Positions 33,869 through 42,865 of a stretch of 64,000 nt of DNA are shown here, one piece after another. Every line of letters starts with the position of its first letter. The first letter of the stretch is position 1. Made by a program: the position numbers and the translations under genes. The stretch spans positions 1 to 64,000 of the forward strand of contig JBBQXY010000002.1 of NCBI GenBank assembly GCA_038209195.1, in the 5' to 3' direction. Source of the stretch: JBBQXY01 sp038209195. GTDB taxonomy: Bacteria > Chloroflexota > Ktedonobacteria > Ktedonobacterales > Ktedonobacteraceae. The notes beneath the pieces are model-generated. The model did no database searches. It was not told the origin of the DNA and saw nothing but the letters and a program-made list of their open reading frames with translations.

Positions 33869-35701
33869 ATGGGTTTCATTATGGATGGCCTCGATGCCGA
33901 AACATATGATCGCAGCTATGATGATCGCCAGTTGGTCGCTCGTATTATTCGCTACTTTCGACCGCAATTGACGGTTATGCTCTTCGTCGCGGTCCTCGTC
34001 GTGCTAAACTCGCTGATGGATACCGCTTTCCCCATCTTAATTGCCCATAGCCTGGATACGCTAGCTGCCGCCCAGACCGTCCAGACCATTAGTTTGCTGG
34101 TGGGCACCATCCTGGTAACAGGGGTGCTTTCGTGGATATTCAACTTCTTGCGCCAACGCAATACCGCCCGTGCCGTGGGTAATGTCGTGCTGAATCTACA
34201 ACAAGACGCGTTCGCCGCCATCGTCGCCCGCGACATGTCCTTTTATGACGAGTATCCTTCCGGTAAGATTGTAAGCCGAGTAACATCGGACACCGAGAAT
34301 TTCGCGACAGTCGTCACACTTACGCTGAACCTGCTGAGCCAATTATTGCTGTTCTTCCTGATCGCCGCCGTCCTGTTCTATATCAACGCACGACTAGCTC
34401 TATTGGCACTGACCATCACGCCCGCCATCGTAGTCATCGCGCTGGGTTTCCGCTGGATTGCGCGCCGTGCCACACAACGTTCGCAACGCTCCCTGGCTCG
34501 AGTCAATGCCAACGTGCAAGAGGCCATTAGCGGTATCACCGTTGCCAAGAACTTTCGCCAAGAACAGAATATGTACGACGCGTTCAAGAAGGTCAATGAG
34601 CAGTCGTACCATGTCAATGTGCGTTCAGGCTTTGTCTACAACGGCGTCTTCCCGCTGCTCTTCCTCGTGGCTAACATCGGCACCACCATCGTAGTCTACT
34701 TTGGCGGCCTCAACGTGCTCGATCACAGCATTACCGCCGGCGACTGGTTCCTCTTCGTACAGAGTATTGGTATCCTCTGGTTTCCACTGACGAGTATTGC
34801 CTCCTTCTGGAGCCAGTTTCAACTGGGGCTTTCCGCCAGTGAACGTGTCTTTGCCTTGATCGACGCGGAACCGCGTGTGCAACAAATCGATAATCAAGCG
34901 GTACCACACTTAGCGGGACGCATCGAATTCAAAGATATGTTTTTCCAGTACACCGAGCAGCAGACCGTCCTCGCTGGCTTCAATCTAACGATCAAGGCTG
35001 GCGAAACTATCGCGCTGGTGGGTCACACTGGCGCAGGGAAATCGAGCCTGGGGCGGCTGGTAGCTCGTTTCTACGAGTTTCAAGGAGGGCAGTTATTGAT
35101 TGATGGACACGATATCCGCACCTTTGATCTGAGTGCCTATCACCGTCAATTGGGCATTGTGCCACAGTCACCTTTCCTCTTCTCCGGTACAGTAGCCGAC
35201 AACATTCGCTATGCCCATCCAGCCGCGAGTGATGAAGAGGTGGCAGCCGTGGCACAGCGCATCGGCTATGGCGATTGGTTAGAGGCGTTGCCTGATGGGC
35301 TGCAAACTGAGGTTGGCGAAGAAGGGAAAGCGTTGTCAATGGGCCAAAGACAACTGGTCGCGCTGGCAAGGGTGCTACTGCAAGACCCATCCATTATCAT
35401 CCTGGACGAGGCCACTGCTAGTGTTGACCCTTTGACCGAGGCGCAAATTCAAGAAGGGTTGGACTTGGTGCTGCAAGATCGCACCGCCATTCTGATCGCC
35501 CACCGTCTCTCGACTATTCGCCATGCCGACCGCATCATCGTCCTGGATCGTGGAAAAACCGTTGAAGAGGGCAGCCACGATGCCTTAATGGTGCAAGGTG
35601 GACATTACGCTCATCTCTACAACACCTACTTTCGCCATCAATCGCCCGACTATCAGCCCGGTCAGGGATTCGTCCCGGTCCGTATCGCTTTAGCCGAATA
35701 A
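33869..35701 (+). CDS. ABC exporter half-transporter B (canonical-site subunit)
   Basis: A 610-residue ABC exporter subunit with six membrane helices and one nucleotide-binding domain. It has Walker A GHTGAGKSS, a changed signature LSMGQRQLV, and Walker B IIILDEATASVD with the catalytic Glu present. The altered signature sits opposite partner A's Walker motifs, so the pair has one active and one degenerate ATP site, as in TM287/288 and BmrCD. The ATG start follows AGAAGGAG. It is co-transcribed with subunit A. The coupling-helix region (RSQRSLARVNANVQEAISG) is typical. It ends 108 bp before cysE, which has its own promoter. Confidence 0.94.
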   Translation: MGFIMDGLDAETYDRSYDDRQLVARIIRYFRPQLTVMLFVAVLVVLNSLMDTAFPILIAHSLDTLAAAQTVQTISLLVGTILVTGVLSWIFNFLRQRNTARAVGNVVLNLQQDAFAAIVARDMSFYDEYPSGKIVSRVTSDTENFATVVTLTLNLLSQLLLFFLIAAVLFYINARLALLALTITPAIVVIALGFRWIARRATQRSQRSLARVNANVQEAISGITVAKNFRQEQNMYDAFKKVNEQSYHVNVRSGFVYNGVFPLLFLVANIGTTIVVYFGGLNVLDHSITAGDWFLFVQSIGILWFPLTSIASFWSQFQLGLSASERVFALIDAEPRVQQIDNQAVPHLAGRIEFKDMFFQYTEQQTVLAGFNLTIKAGETIALVGHTGAGKSSLGRLVARFYEFQGGQLLIDGHDIRTFDLSAYHRQLGIVPQSPFLFSGTVADNIRYAHPAASDEEVAAVAQRIGYGDWLEALPDGLQTEVGEEGKALSMGQRQLVALARVLLQDPSIIILDEATASVDPLTEAQIQEGLDLVLQDRTAILIAHRLSTIRHADRIIVLDRGKTVEEGSHDALMVQGGHYAHLYNTYFRHQSPDYQPGQGFVPVRIALAE

Positions 35702-35720
35702 TTCCTATGCTCGTTGACTC

Positions 35721-35749
35721 TTGACAACTCACCTTTGCTGTCCTACACT
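35721..35749 (+). promoter_or_regulatory. Strong predicted promoter for cysE
   Basis: Consensus TTGACA and TACACT separated by 17 bp, 60 bp upstream of the cysE ATG. Confidence 0.65.
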
Positions 35750-35809
35750 CCAAAGAGAACGCGTTAGTATTTGCCTTGGCAGGTGAGAGGAAAAAGGAAA
35801 GCAAGCTCC

Positions 35810-36547
35810 ATGTCACAACGTATTACAGAAGAAGCCGACAACACCGAGCATTCGCACACGACCGAAGCCGATTTTGCCCAATTGCCACAACTCCCACCAG
35901 GTGTATTTATCCCCGCGCCCAGTGCTACGCCACGGCGAAAAACGCGCTGGCCCGATGCCATCGACGTCATTTTCGAGAAAGACCCGGCCTGCCGTAATAT
36001 CTTCGAGGCACTCCTCTATCAGAGCCTGTGGGCCATCTTCTACCACCGCATCGCCCACGCACTCTATACAGCGCACATTCCCTTCTTGCCACGCTTCATC
36101 TCCCAATTCGCCCGTCTGATGACCAGCGGCATCGAAATTCATCCGGGAGCACAGATTGGCAAACGGTTCTTTATCGACCACGGTGCCGGTATCGTCATCG
36201 GCGAAACCGCCGTCATTGGCGATAATGTCATGCTGTATCACCAAGTTACGCTGGGGGCAACAGGATGGTGGCGGCGCGGCCCCAGTCGCCTTCAGAAACG
36301 CCATCCCACCATTGAGAGCGATGTAACCATCGGCGTGGGAGCGGCAATCCTTGGCCCTATCACCATCGGTCGAGGTAGCAAGATTGGTGCAATGGCGCTG
36401 GTACTGGAATCGGTACCCCCCAATTCTGTGGTCGCCTCAAAACCTGCCGAATTGCTGGTCAAGAGCGGCGAGATGCTCGAAAAGCACGAGGAACTCACGC
36501 AGGGCTGGAATGGCAAAGACCCATGGGAAATGGATTATCAGATTTAG
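35810..36547 (+). CDS. cysE: Serine O-acetyltransferase
   Basis: A 245-residue enzyme making O-acetylserine from serine and acetyl-CoA, the first step of cysteine synthesis. The helical N-terminal part has FEKDPACRNIFEALLYQSLWAIFYHRIAH. The left-handed beta-helix follows, with GIEIHPGAQIGKRFFIDHG, the catalytic His in FIDHGAG, GETAVIG and the typical LGATGWW, QKRHPTIE and SKIGAMALVLESVPPNS motifs. It is the EpsC/CysE short type. About 50 N-terminal residues precede the conserved part. The start is ATG 35810; an upstream TTG is less likely. It has its own strong promoter and overlaps the nucleoside hydrolase gene by 4 bp at the stops. Confidence 0.92.
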   Translation: MSQRITEEADNTEHSHTTEADFAQLPQLPPGVFIPAPSATPRRKTRWPDAIDVIFEKDPACRNIFEALLYQSLWAIFYHRIAHALYTAHIPFLPRFISQFARLMTSGIEIHPGAQIGKRFFIDHGAGIVIGETAVIGDNVMLYHQVTLGATGWWRRGPSRLQKRHPTIESDVTIGVGAAILGPITIGRGSKIGAMALVLESVPPNSVVASKPAELLVKSGEMLEKHEELTQGWNGKDPWEMDYQI

Positions 36548-37476
36548 TCATAGGTCAACAGTGTCTCAATTACCATATCCCAGAAGCGCGGCACGTCCAA
36601 TGCATAGCCCACGCGTGCGTTGGGCTGCTTGCCCCAGCGTCCATACACATCGCAGACAGTGCGTCCTGTTGTCCACTCCCCCATCGTCTCGATCTCGACA
36701 TGTGCCATGTGAGCATGAAGTAGTGTCGGATCAATGACGGCAGCGACCGCGCAGGGATCATGTACCGGAGGAGCTGGAAAACCAAAGACATTACGATACG
36801 TATCCCCAAAGAAGAGCAACAAATCAGCGGCGAAGTTCGCCACCACGCGCTGAGTAGAGCGCAAACGACCAATCACTTCCTCTGTTGCCAAGGCTTGATG
36901 CGTCACCTCCAAGGGCGACATTGTAATCGGTCGCCCACAGCCGAAGACAATCGCTGCCGCCTCCGGGTCTGCCCAGATATTAAACTCACTGGCTGGCTCA
37001 CGATTGCCCAGGCCTATCGCGCCGCCCATCAATGAAATAGCTTGAATCTTGGGAAGGATAGCCGGTTCGCTGCGTATCGCCGTGGCGATATTCGTCAGCG
37101 GCCCCGTGGGGACGAGCGTAATATCACCTTCTGAATGCAGAAGAAGCTCAATCAGCAGGTCAACGGCGTGTTGGGACACAGGCTCGATATCCGGCTCCGG
37201 CACATTCGGCCCATCCATACCCGATTCGCCGTGAATATGGGGATCATGTCGTGCTGGACGAATCATTGGACGATCCAATCCCCGTGCCACCGGGACATCA
37301 CGGATATTCGCCAACGCACAGATCTTCAGCGCATTCAGCGTTGTCTTATCAACCGATTGATTGCCCGCCACCGTTGTGACCGCCAGCAACTCAATCTCTG
37401 GGTGATGGGCTGCTAATAACAAAGCAATAGCATCGTCATGTCCGGGGTCGCAGTCGAGGATAATTTTATGTTTCAC
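36544..37476 (-). CDS. Inosine/uridine-type nucleoside hydrolase
   Basis: A 310-residue enzyme of the IUNH family. It has the calcium-binding DCDPGHDDA near the N-terminus, VTTVAGNQ, and the second-half active-site segments EFNIWADPEAA and HDPCAVAA. It cleaves the N-glycosidic bond of a ribonucleoside. Base preference is not clear from the motifs. The start is a GTG at 37476, six bases after GAGAGGTG; the upstream frame adds only seven residues. It is the last gene of an apparent operon with mraY, murE and the queuosine-salvage gene (gaps 23, 65 and 36 bp), so a role in queuosine turnover, like the IUNH-family QueK, is worth considering. Confidence 0.9.
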   Translation of the reverse strand: MKHKIILDCDPGHDDAIALLLAAHHPEIELLAVTTVAGNQSVDKTTLNALKICALANIRDVPVARGLDRPMIRPARHDPHIHGESGMDGPNVPEPDIEPVSQHAVDLLIELLLHSEGDITLVPTGPLTNIATAIRSEPAILPKIQAISLMGGAIGLGNREPASEFNIWADPEAAAIVFGCGRPITMSPLEVTHQALATEEVIGRLRSTQRVVANFAADLLLFFGDTYRNVFGFPAPPVHDPCAVAAVIDPTLLHAHMAHVEIETMGEWTTGRTVCDVYGRWGKQPNARVGYALDVPRFWDMVIETLLTYD

Positions 37477-37499
37477 GCCGTTGCACCTCTCAACCATCT

Positions 37500-39491
37500 T
37501 TAACTGTTTTTGCTAGTATCGGGTGTTAGACGCAGGAGGCGGTTGAGCCACTTGCGTGGGGCGACAGGTGGACTGGGCTGACTTTCTGGTAATGGCTTAT
37601 GCTCATACTCGATGTTACCATGACCATTCGAGGACGGCACGGTATTGTTGCTGTGAAGCGGTGTTGTCGGTTGTCGCTCCTCGTCATCGTTGTCGTCACT
37701 GTTCAAACCAGGCTGTGGTGATAGCCAGTTCCGATGATTATCGAAGGTCTCTTCACTTCGAATAGGTTCGTGCGGGTTAGGTAGATCGGCAGGAGGCAGA
37801 TTGCCAGAAATCATGGGTGGTTGACGCAAGATTTGGTCGCGCCGCATGGGCTGCGTCTCCTGCTGTTCCAGAGCAAGGCGGTTCTCCACTTCTTTCAGGA
37901 GGCGTTCGATTTCGGGGCGCAAGGCGCGATTCGGTTCTGGAATACGTGTCCATTGGACTAAAGCCGCCGGAAAGTAGCCAGCGCGATAGCAGAAAAGGCC
38001 GAGCATAGAGCGTGCATCATAAATGTTCATGCGTTGCCAGAGTGCCAACTCTTCGGCAGGAGTCTCAATGACATCTTCACTGGCCTCGATGATTTCTACG
38101 CGGTGGTAGAGGCGTAAGCCCATCAGTTGATAGGGAAAGCCATAGAAGAGAGCGAGTCGACGGCGGCGTGTGCGCTCAGCCGGATGTTTTCCGACGAAGT
38201 AGCGTCGTGTCCAGGAGCCGCTAGACCAGACAAGCCAGGCCAATATCAGCACCAGAATACGACCAAAGTAGCGTTCCCACGTTTCAGGAGCCAAGCCGAC
38301 CATGACGCCAAGGGTGGCAAACGTAGCTCCCAAGGCCCAAGCAGCGTAAACCAGCCGACGGCGGTCCCAACCGATAAGGTCAAAGTGGTGGTGCAATGGA
38401 GTGGCCAGAAATGGGAGCGGGAACTCGGTATGATGGATATGGGTGGACGTGCTGGCGAAACGCAGCATTTGTAAGCGCTGACGAAAGAGTGGCGTCAAGG
38501 CTTTGGCTGAAATGAGCGCGGAGAGGCCCTCTAACACGAAGGCAGCACCAATCATCAGGAGCAGGGTTTCCTGGCGGGAAAAAATGGCGATCATGGCTAG
38601 GATACCGCCCAAGCCCAGTGCGCCACTATCCCCCATGTAGATCATGGCGCGTCTGCGAGCTGTACCACGCCGCGCAGCCCAAGCAGAAGGCCAGTTCCAC
38701 GGCAGATAGCCAAGCACACTGCTGGCACAAAGTAGGGACATGACTTCCAGGACAATGCCTTCAGGGTTTTTCAGGTTTCCGGTAATGATGATGCCGAAGG
38801 CGAGGGCGGAACTAAAAACCAGTCCACCCGCCAGCCCATCAAGTCCATCGCTGAAATCTACTGAGAGGGCAGTCAAGCTACCGATGACGCTGGTAATTAA
38901 CATCAGCAGGATGAGCCAGAGAAAGTATGCCAATTGTCCAAAGTGGGCCACTTTGGGACAAATTGGGAGTCCTGAATGAGGCATAGGACAAAGCAACTGA
39001 CCAATAATAGGTAAGTCAGTATACGGTGAATAGGAGAGCCCCCCGCTGCTGGGCAGGAGGAAGAAATAGAGTAGCGCGGCGATGATCGAGATCGCGAATA
39101 AACCACCGAATTTTGCGCGCTGTGAAATGCCTTCTTTACTATAGACTTTGTGCCAGTCATCAATAAAACCAACGGAGGTATAGCCAATGGTCGCGCCAAG
39201 GCTAATCAAGAACAAGACCCATTGATCATAGGTAAACCTGAGCAGGAAGCCAGCCACAACGCCAACCACGGTAAGAGCCAGCACAAAGGCTGGGCCACCG
39301 ACTAACGGTAGTTCTATCGTTTTAATCTCTCGTCCACTGGCAGGAAGGTCCGAGCGAAGATCGGAGCGATGTGGGCCGGGCTTAAATTCACCGCTACGGA
39401 AGCGTGGAAACAGCGTTTTGGCAGCCAGACAGAATAGCGTGCTCAAGATCGCACAGCTTATAAAGATAAGGAATAACCAAAGTAGAACCAT
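37500..39491 (-). CDS. mraY: MraY-type phospho-N-acetylmuramoyl-pentapeptide transferase with long C-terminal extension
   Basis: A 663-residue membrane enzyme that moves phospho-MurNAc-pentapeptide to undecaprenyl phosphate (lipid I). Catalytic motifs are GFIDDWHKV (the DD pair), VDFSDGLDGLAGG, IYMGDSGALGLGG and the MraY-specific histidine motif TPLHHHFDLIGW. About ten helices occupy residues 1-420. A normal MraY ends near residue 360-430; here some 240 further residues form a soluble tail with a helical TPR-like stretch (NIYDARSMLGLFCYRAGYF) and then Gln/Pro/Asn-rich low complexity. The GTG at 39497 is an alternative start, but ATG 39491 has GGGGAG at good spacing. It is co-transcribed with murE upstream (65 bp). 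Confidence 0.93.
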   Translation of the reverse strand: MVLLWLFLIFISCAILSTLFCLAAKTLFPRFRSGEFKPGPHRSDLRSDLPASGREIKTIELPLVGGPAFVLALTVVGVVAGFLLRFTYDQWVLFLISLGATIGYTSVGFIDDWHKVYSKEGISQRAKFGGLFAISIIAALLYFFLLPSSGGLSYSPYTDLPIIGQLLCPMPHSGLPICPKVAHFGQLAYFLWLILLMLITSVIGSLTALSVDFSDGLDGLAGGLVFSSALAFGIIITGNLKNPEGIVLEVMSLLCASSVLGYLPWNWPSAWAARRGTARRRAMIYMGDSGALGLGGILAMIAIFSRQETLLLMIGAAFVLEGLSALISAKALTPLFRQRLQMLRFASTSTHIHHTEFPLPFLATPLHHHFDLIGWDRRRLVYAAWALGATFATLGVMVGLAPETWERYFGRILVLILAWLVWSSGSWTRRYFVGKHPAERTRRRRLALFYGFPYQLMGLRLYHRVEIIEASEDVIETPAEELALWQRMNIYDARSMLGLFCYRAGYFPAALVQWTRIPEPNRALRPEIERLLKEVENRLALEQQETQPMRRDQILRQPPMISGNLPPADLPNPHEPIRSEETFDNHRNWLSPQPGLNSDDNDDEERQPTTPLHSNNTVPSSNGHGNIEYEHKPLPESQPSPPVAPRKWLNRLLRLTPDTSKNS

Positions 39492-39556
39492 ATACACTCC
39501 CCAAGACGAAAAGACAACCTAAACGCTTCACTTGTTGAAACGCTGAAAAAGGAGTA

Positions 39557-41125
39557 TCAGTAACGTTCTTGTTTATATCCTAATTTACCTAGTTCTTTCC
39601 GCGCTACAGTGCGATCATCCCAAGGTAATTTTTCTCTTCCAATAATAATACTCTGTTCGTGGCCCTTCCCGGCCAGAAGAACCGTATCGCCTGGTTGGGC
39701 ATGAGAAAATGCGGCGGCTATGGCTTGTGTGCGGTCGGCAAGGCAGAGAAAATCACGTCCTTCACGTTTTCCCATATCTCTCGCTCCTTGTGCAATCGCG
39801 CGCAAAATGCTTTCACGATCTTCTTCTCGTGGGTCCTCATCAGTAATAACGAAAAATTCTGTCATTTGTGCAGCAATACGTCCCATGATAGGACGTTTCT
39901 GCACATCACGCTCACCGGCAGAGCCAAAAACGAGCAGCAGTTTCCCGCTAGTTAGAGGCCGCAAGGTTGCCAGTACTTTTTCCAGACTATCGGGTGTGTG
40001 GGCATAATCAACGATGACGGTAAACGGCTGTCCCGCTACAATATTCTCCATACGACCTGTCACGCCCGTTACCTTGGCCAGGCCACGAGCAATAGCGGCG
40101 GGTTGGACTCCCTGGCTGTACGTTGCTGCAATAGCCGCTAAGCAATTGCTGATATTAAAGCTCCCCACAAGTTGTGTCTCAATGTGCAACTCACTCGTGG
40201 GAAAGATCACGCGGAAACTAGTGCTATGGGCGCGTAGCCTTATATCGACGGCACGTACAGCAGCAGCAGGGTCAATACCGTAGTCAAGAATTGGGACACG
40301 GCAATAGGGCAGCAAGACATTAAAACTGACATCGTCGCGGTTCAGAACGGCAATAGGACGCGTAGCTATGTCTTTTTCAGAGGTGGGATCAAGCATTTCA
40401 AAGAGTCGTGCCTTGGCCCGGCGGTAATTTTCGATGGTACCGTGAAAATCCAGATGTTCATGGGTGATATTTGTGACAACGCCAACATCAAAATGGCAGC
40501 CGCGCACACGCTGCAATGCCAGCCCATGCGAAGTTGCCTCTACAATGGCGTGGGTGACACCAGCATCAAGCATGCGGCGCAGGAATTGCTGTACTTCTAA
40601 GGCTTCGAGTGTACTTTGCCGTGTCGCGTTCTCCCATTCCTGACCGGATATTTTGAAATTGGCGGTCGTCATAAGCCCTGTCGGGAAGCCCGCTGTTTCT
40701 AGGATGGTGCTGATGAGGTTGCTGGTGGTAGTTTTGCCGTCGGTGCCAGTAACGCCGAACGTACAGAGATGTGCGCTGGGGTCGCCATAAAAAGTGCAGG
40801 CGAGATTTGCCAAAGCAATTCTTACATCTTCTACCTCTATATAGGGAAGTGGTAGCAAGGTACGTGCAGAGCCTTCCAGAGGAGCACCGAGGGCGGCAAA
40901 TGCTCCGCGTTGGGCGGCATCTTGTAGAAAGCGACGCCCATCGGTATGATCGCCAGGCACAGCAATGAATAAACCACCTGGCTGCACCTTGCGCGAATCA
41001 TAAGCCAACGAAGTGATCTCGCCCTCCTCGTCGAAGACATTACCACGCTCGCTCTTCTCAGATAGAGCAGAAAAGACGTTGATAGGAGGTTGTTCTAACG
41101 CGGATAGTAATGTCTTTACTTGCAT
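39557..41125 (-). CDS. murE: UDP-N-acetylmuramoyl-tripeptide synthetase
   Basis: A 522-residue Mur ligase. The N-terminal domain (LAYDSRKVQPGGLFIAVPGDHTDG) is the UDP-MurNAc-binding type of MurE. The ATP site is GVTGTDGKTTTS and the glutamate/histidine segment is NITHEHLDFHGT. The amino-acid recognition motif at the C-terminal domain reads TDEDPREED, where diaminopimelate-specific enzymes usually have DNPR; the third amino acid is therefore uncertain, and ornithine or lysine cannot be excluded. The enzyme adds the third residue to UDP-MurNAc-L-Ala-D-Glu. It lies between the queuosine-salvage gene and mraY in one operon; the usual mur cluster genes are absent from this window. Confidence 0.95.
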   Translation of the reverse strand: MQVKTLLSALEQPPINVFSALSEKSERGNVFDEEGEITSLAYDSRKVQPGGLFIAVPGDHTDGRRFLQDAAQRGAFAALGAPLEGSARTLLPLPYIEVEDVRIALANLACTFYGDPSAHLCTFGVTGTDGKTTTSNLISTILETAGFPTGLMTTANFKISGQEWENATRQSTLEALEVQQFLRRMLDAGVTHAIVEATSHGLALQRVRGCHFDVGVVTNITHEHLDFHGTIENYRRAKARLFEMLDPTSEKDIATRPIAVLNRDDVSFNVLLPYCRVPILDYGIDPAAAVRAVDIRLRAHSTSFRVIFPTSELHIETQLVGSFNISNCLAAIAATYSQGVQPAAIARGLAKVTGVTGRMENIVAGQPFTVIVDYAHTPDSLEKVLATLRPLTSGKLLLVFGSAGERDVQKRPIMGRIAAQMTEFFVITDEDPREEDRESILRAIAQGARDMGKREGRDFLCLADRTQAIAAAFSHAQPGDTVLLAGKGHEQSIIIGREKLPWDDRTVARKELGKLGYKQERY

Positions 41126-41161
41126 TTTGAGTATCTCTTACATTAGGGTTTGAGCAGAACG

Positions 41162-42205
41162 TTAATAGAAGATGGTTGGTGTACGGTGATATGGTTTCAT
41201 TTCAGTCGAATGTTGTCCCAAAGACCAGAGACGCAAATCAATTTGAGCGGAGGTGAAAGGGTGCCCGTCGTGCGTCATTGCACGGCGTAACAGTTCACAG
41301 GCCCAAACAGTGGCGGCTCGCAGCTCTACCTCTTCCTCGGAACCCGCTTCGATTATTTCCTGCTTGTCGATGCGTTGTGCCAAGGAGGGATGATACTCTA
41401 GAATACCATATTGACGAAGTACTTGTGGCAGTTTGTAATCGGCAAAGACGGTGAGCTGATCGATATCGGGGTATGCGCCCCAACTTTGCCCACGAAACGC
41501 ATGATGAAGATCGGCTACACAGATTTGAGCGCGTTTCAAGAAACGCACTTTACGAGTACGATAGAGTGCCACATCATTAAACGAAGGGAAATGTTTTGCC
41601 AGAAGCAAAGCCAATTTTACGGCACTACCCTCTGCCTGTTCTATGGCGTTCGTAAACTGACCATCATACTGCTCTAACAGTACGCGTCCAACCTGATGTA
41701 TATTCTGTAGCCGTTGCTCAAAGAGCGGGATGGTTTGTTCGCCACGAAAAATAGCGGTCAGGGCTTCAGCACTGATCGTGCTGAGATAGTGTGCATTCCA
41801 GATGGGAATATCTTCTTCTACCGCACGTCTGAGTGCTGCTGCCTCAGCCAGGTAGCCGTTGAGAAGCTCACCCTTGTAGTCGATACGCCAACGGGGCTGA
41901 TCTTTCTCGCTCCAAAAACAGAAATTCATGGCATCGAGCACGAGCACCCAGTTTACAGTGCGCTCACTTCCATCGAAGAAATGGTAGCTGTCATATGCTG
42001 ACGTGGGAACAACGGTAGTAGCCGCACTATCCTGTTGTAGCCATTGCTGCGCCAAATCAGCGACACCGTCCTCATTGATCCAGACGTGTTCACCCACCTC
42101 CACGACGCTTTGTGTGCTACTCAATACACCTAACAAATCAATACCTTGCAGGTGGTAGGGACCACTATCGTCTGCCGCGTCGTGATTTTGTAGGAAATCT
42201 ATCAT
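41162..42205 (-). CDS. Queuosine salvage protein (Qng1/DUF2419 family)
   Basis: A 347-residue protein matching DUF2419, the queuosine 5'-phosphate N-glycosylase family that releases queuine. Landmarks are VLDAMNFCFW, the RWRIDYKGELLNGYLAEAAAL segment, VRFLKRAQICVADLHHAF, DIDQLTVFADYKLPQVLRQYG and the C-terminal HRTPTIFY motif. The ATG 42205 is chosen; the track of codons upstream runs back into an intergenic repeat. It is the first gene of the minus-strand operon with murE, mraY and the nucleoside hydrolase. A characterised bacterial homologue comes from Sphaerobacter, also Chloroflexota. No tgt or que gene is in view. Confidence 0.88.
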   Translation of the reverse strand: MIDFLQNHDAADDSGPYHLQGIDLLGVLSSTQSVVEVGEHVWINEDGVADLAQQWLQQDSAATTVVPTSAYDSYHFFDGSERTVNWVLVLDAMNFCFWSEKDQPRWRIDYKGELLNGYLAEAAALRRAVEEDIPIWNAHYLSTISAEALTAIFRGEQTIPLFEQRLQNIHQVGRVLLEQYDGQFTNAIEQAEGSAVKLALLLAKHFPSFNDVALYRTRKVRFLKRAQICVADLHHAFRGQSWGAYPDIDQLTVFADYKLPQVLRQYGILEYHPSLAQRIDKQEIIEAGSEEEVELRAATVWACELLRRAMTHDGHPFTSAQIDLRLWSLGQHSTEMKPYHRTPTIFY

Positions 42206-42282
42206 CTCACATCCTTCTCGGTTTGCAATTTCCTTGATTCTACAGGTATTGCTAGCTTTCGTCAATGTTCTGCCTGCATTCA

Positions 42283-42442
42283 CAGACGTTTGGAGATAAG
42301 ACTGCTCGTGAGCGGACTGATGTGGTATTTTGCTTGTCATTCTGAGCGCAGCGAAGAATCTCGCGTGGCCGGAGATTCTTCGCTGCGCTCAGAATGACAG
42401 GGGGTGATGAGAAACGGTCACGTGCGTTTGAACCTTGCCTTA
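42283..42442. repeat. Dispersed hairpin repeat, copy C (chimeric ends)
   Basis: The left end matches copy D (CAGACGTTTGGAGA, then AAGACTGCTCGTGAG) and the right end is the inverted flank of copies A and B. The inner arms 42335-42361 and 42373-42399 form a perfect 27-bp inverted repeat of the TGTCATTCTGAGCGCAGCG type. Confidence 0.75.
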
Positions 42443-42600
42443 GCACGGACTGAGGAGTAGTGTGACCATTCCCGGCGCCATCCATGAGCGTTATAAAGGA
42501 AATATAGCTAAAGTCATATACTTCTTTTATAACACTTGATAACGATCTTAAGCTTTTTTACCGAGATACTCTGTGAAATCTGTTAGATGGCTCTTGCTTT

Positions 42601-42628
42601 TTGTAAGCTTATCTTGTATCATTATAGT
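42601..42628 (+). promoter_or_regulatory. Predicted promoter for the peptide/prenyl-synthase/kinase cassette
   Basis: TTGTAA and TATAGT are separated by 16 bp, 238 bp upstream of the small-peptide start. Two TATAGTG repeats lie between it and the gene and may be regulator sites. Confidence 0.4.
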
Positions 42629-42865
42629 ATTCTCACGTAATGAGTGCGAAACATACTCAGTTACTCTAAACCCTTTATTGTATAGTGTATCCTATATAGT
42701 GCAATCCGCGGTGAAGCCTACTCCTGGCATGTCCTCCCGGTACAATGAACCTCAAAACATAGGTTGGCCTCTTGCGACCTTCATGAGTTTCAAGAATTGA
42801 GACCAGCAGGAAAACATGTATTTTCTGCCTCTAAGCGTAAGCAAAAAGAAAGGTAACATTCCCGA

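Larger units (their letters stand above)
42206..42865. other. Intergenic region between the murE operon and the peptide/prenyl-synthase cassette
   Basis: It holds repeat copy C (42283-42442), an AT-rich control region with a promoter candidate (42601-42628), and two direct TATAGTG repeats (42681 and 42695, 14 bp apart). A 75-codon plus-strand frame here has no family or ribosome-binding site and is not called. Confidence 0.5.

Noticed and set aside
42573..42800. A 75-codon plus-strand frame upstream of the ComX-like gene
   Set aside because: It has no ribosome-binding site or recognisable family, and the AT-rich sequence holds promoter-like boxes instead.
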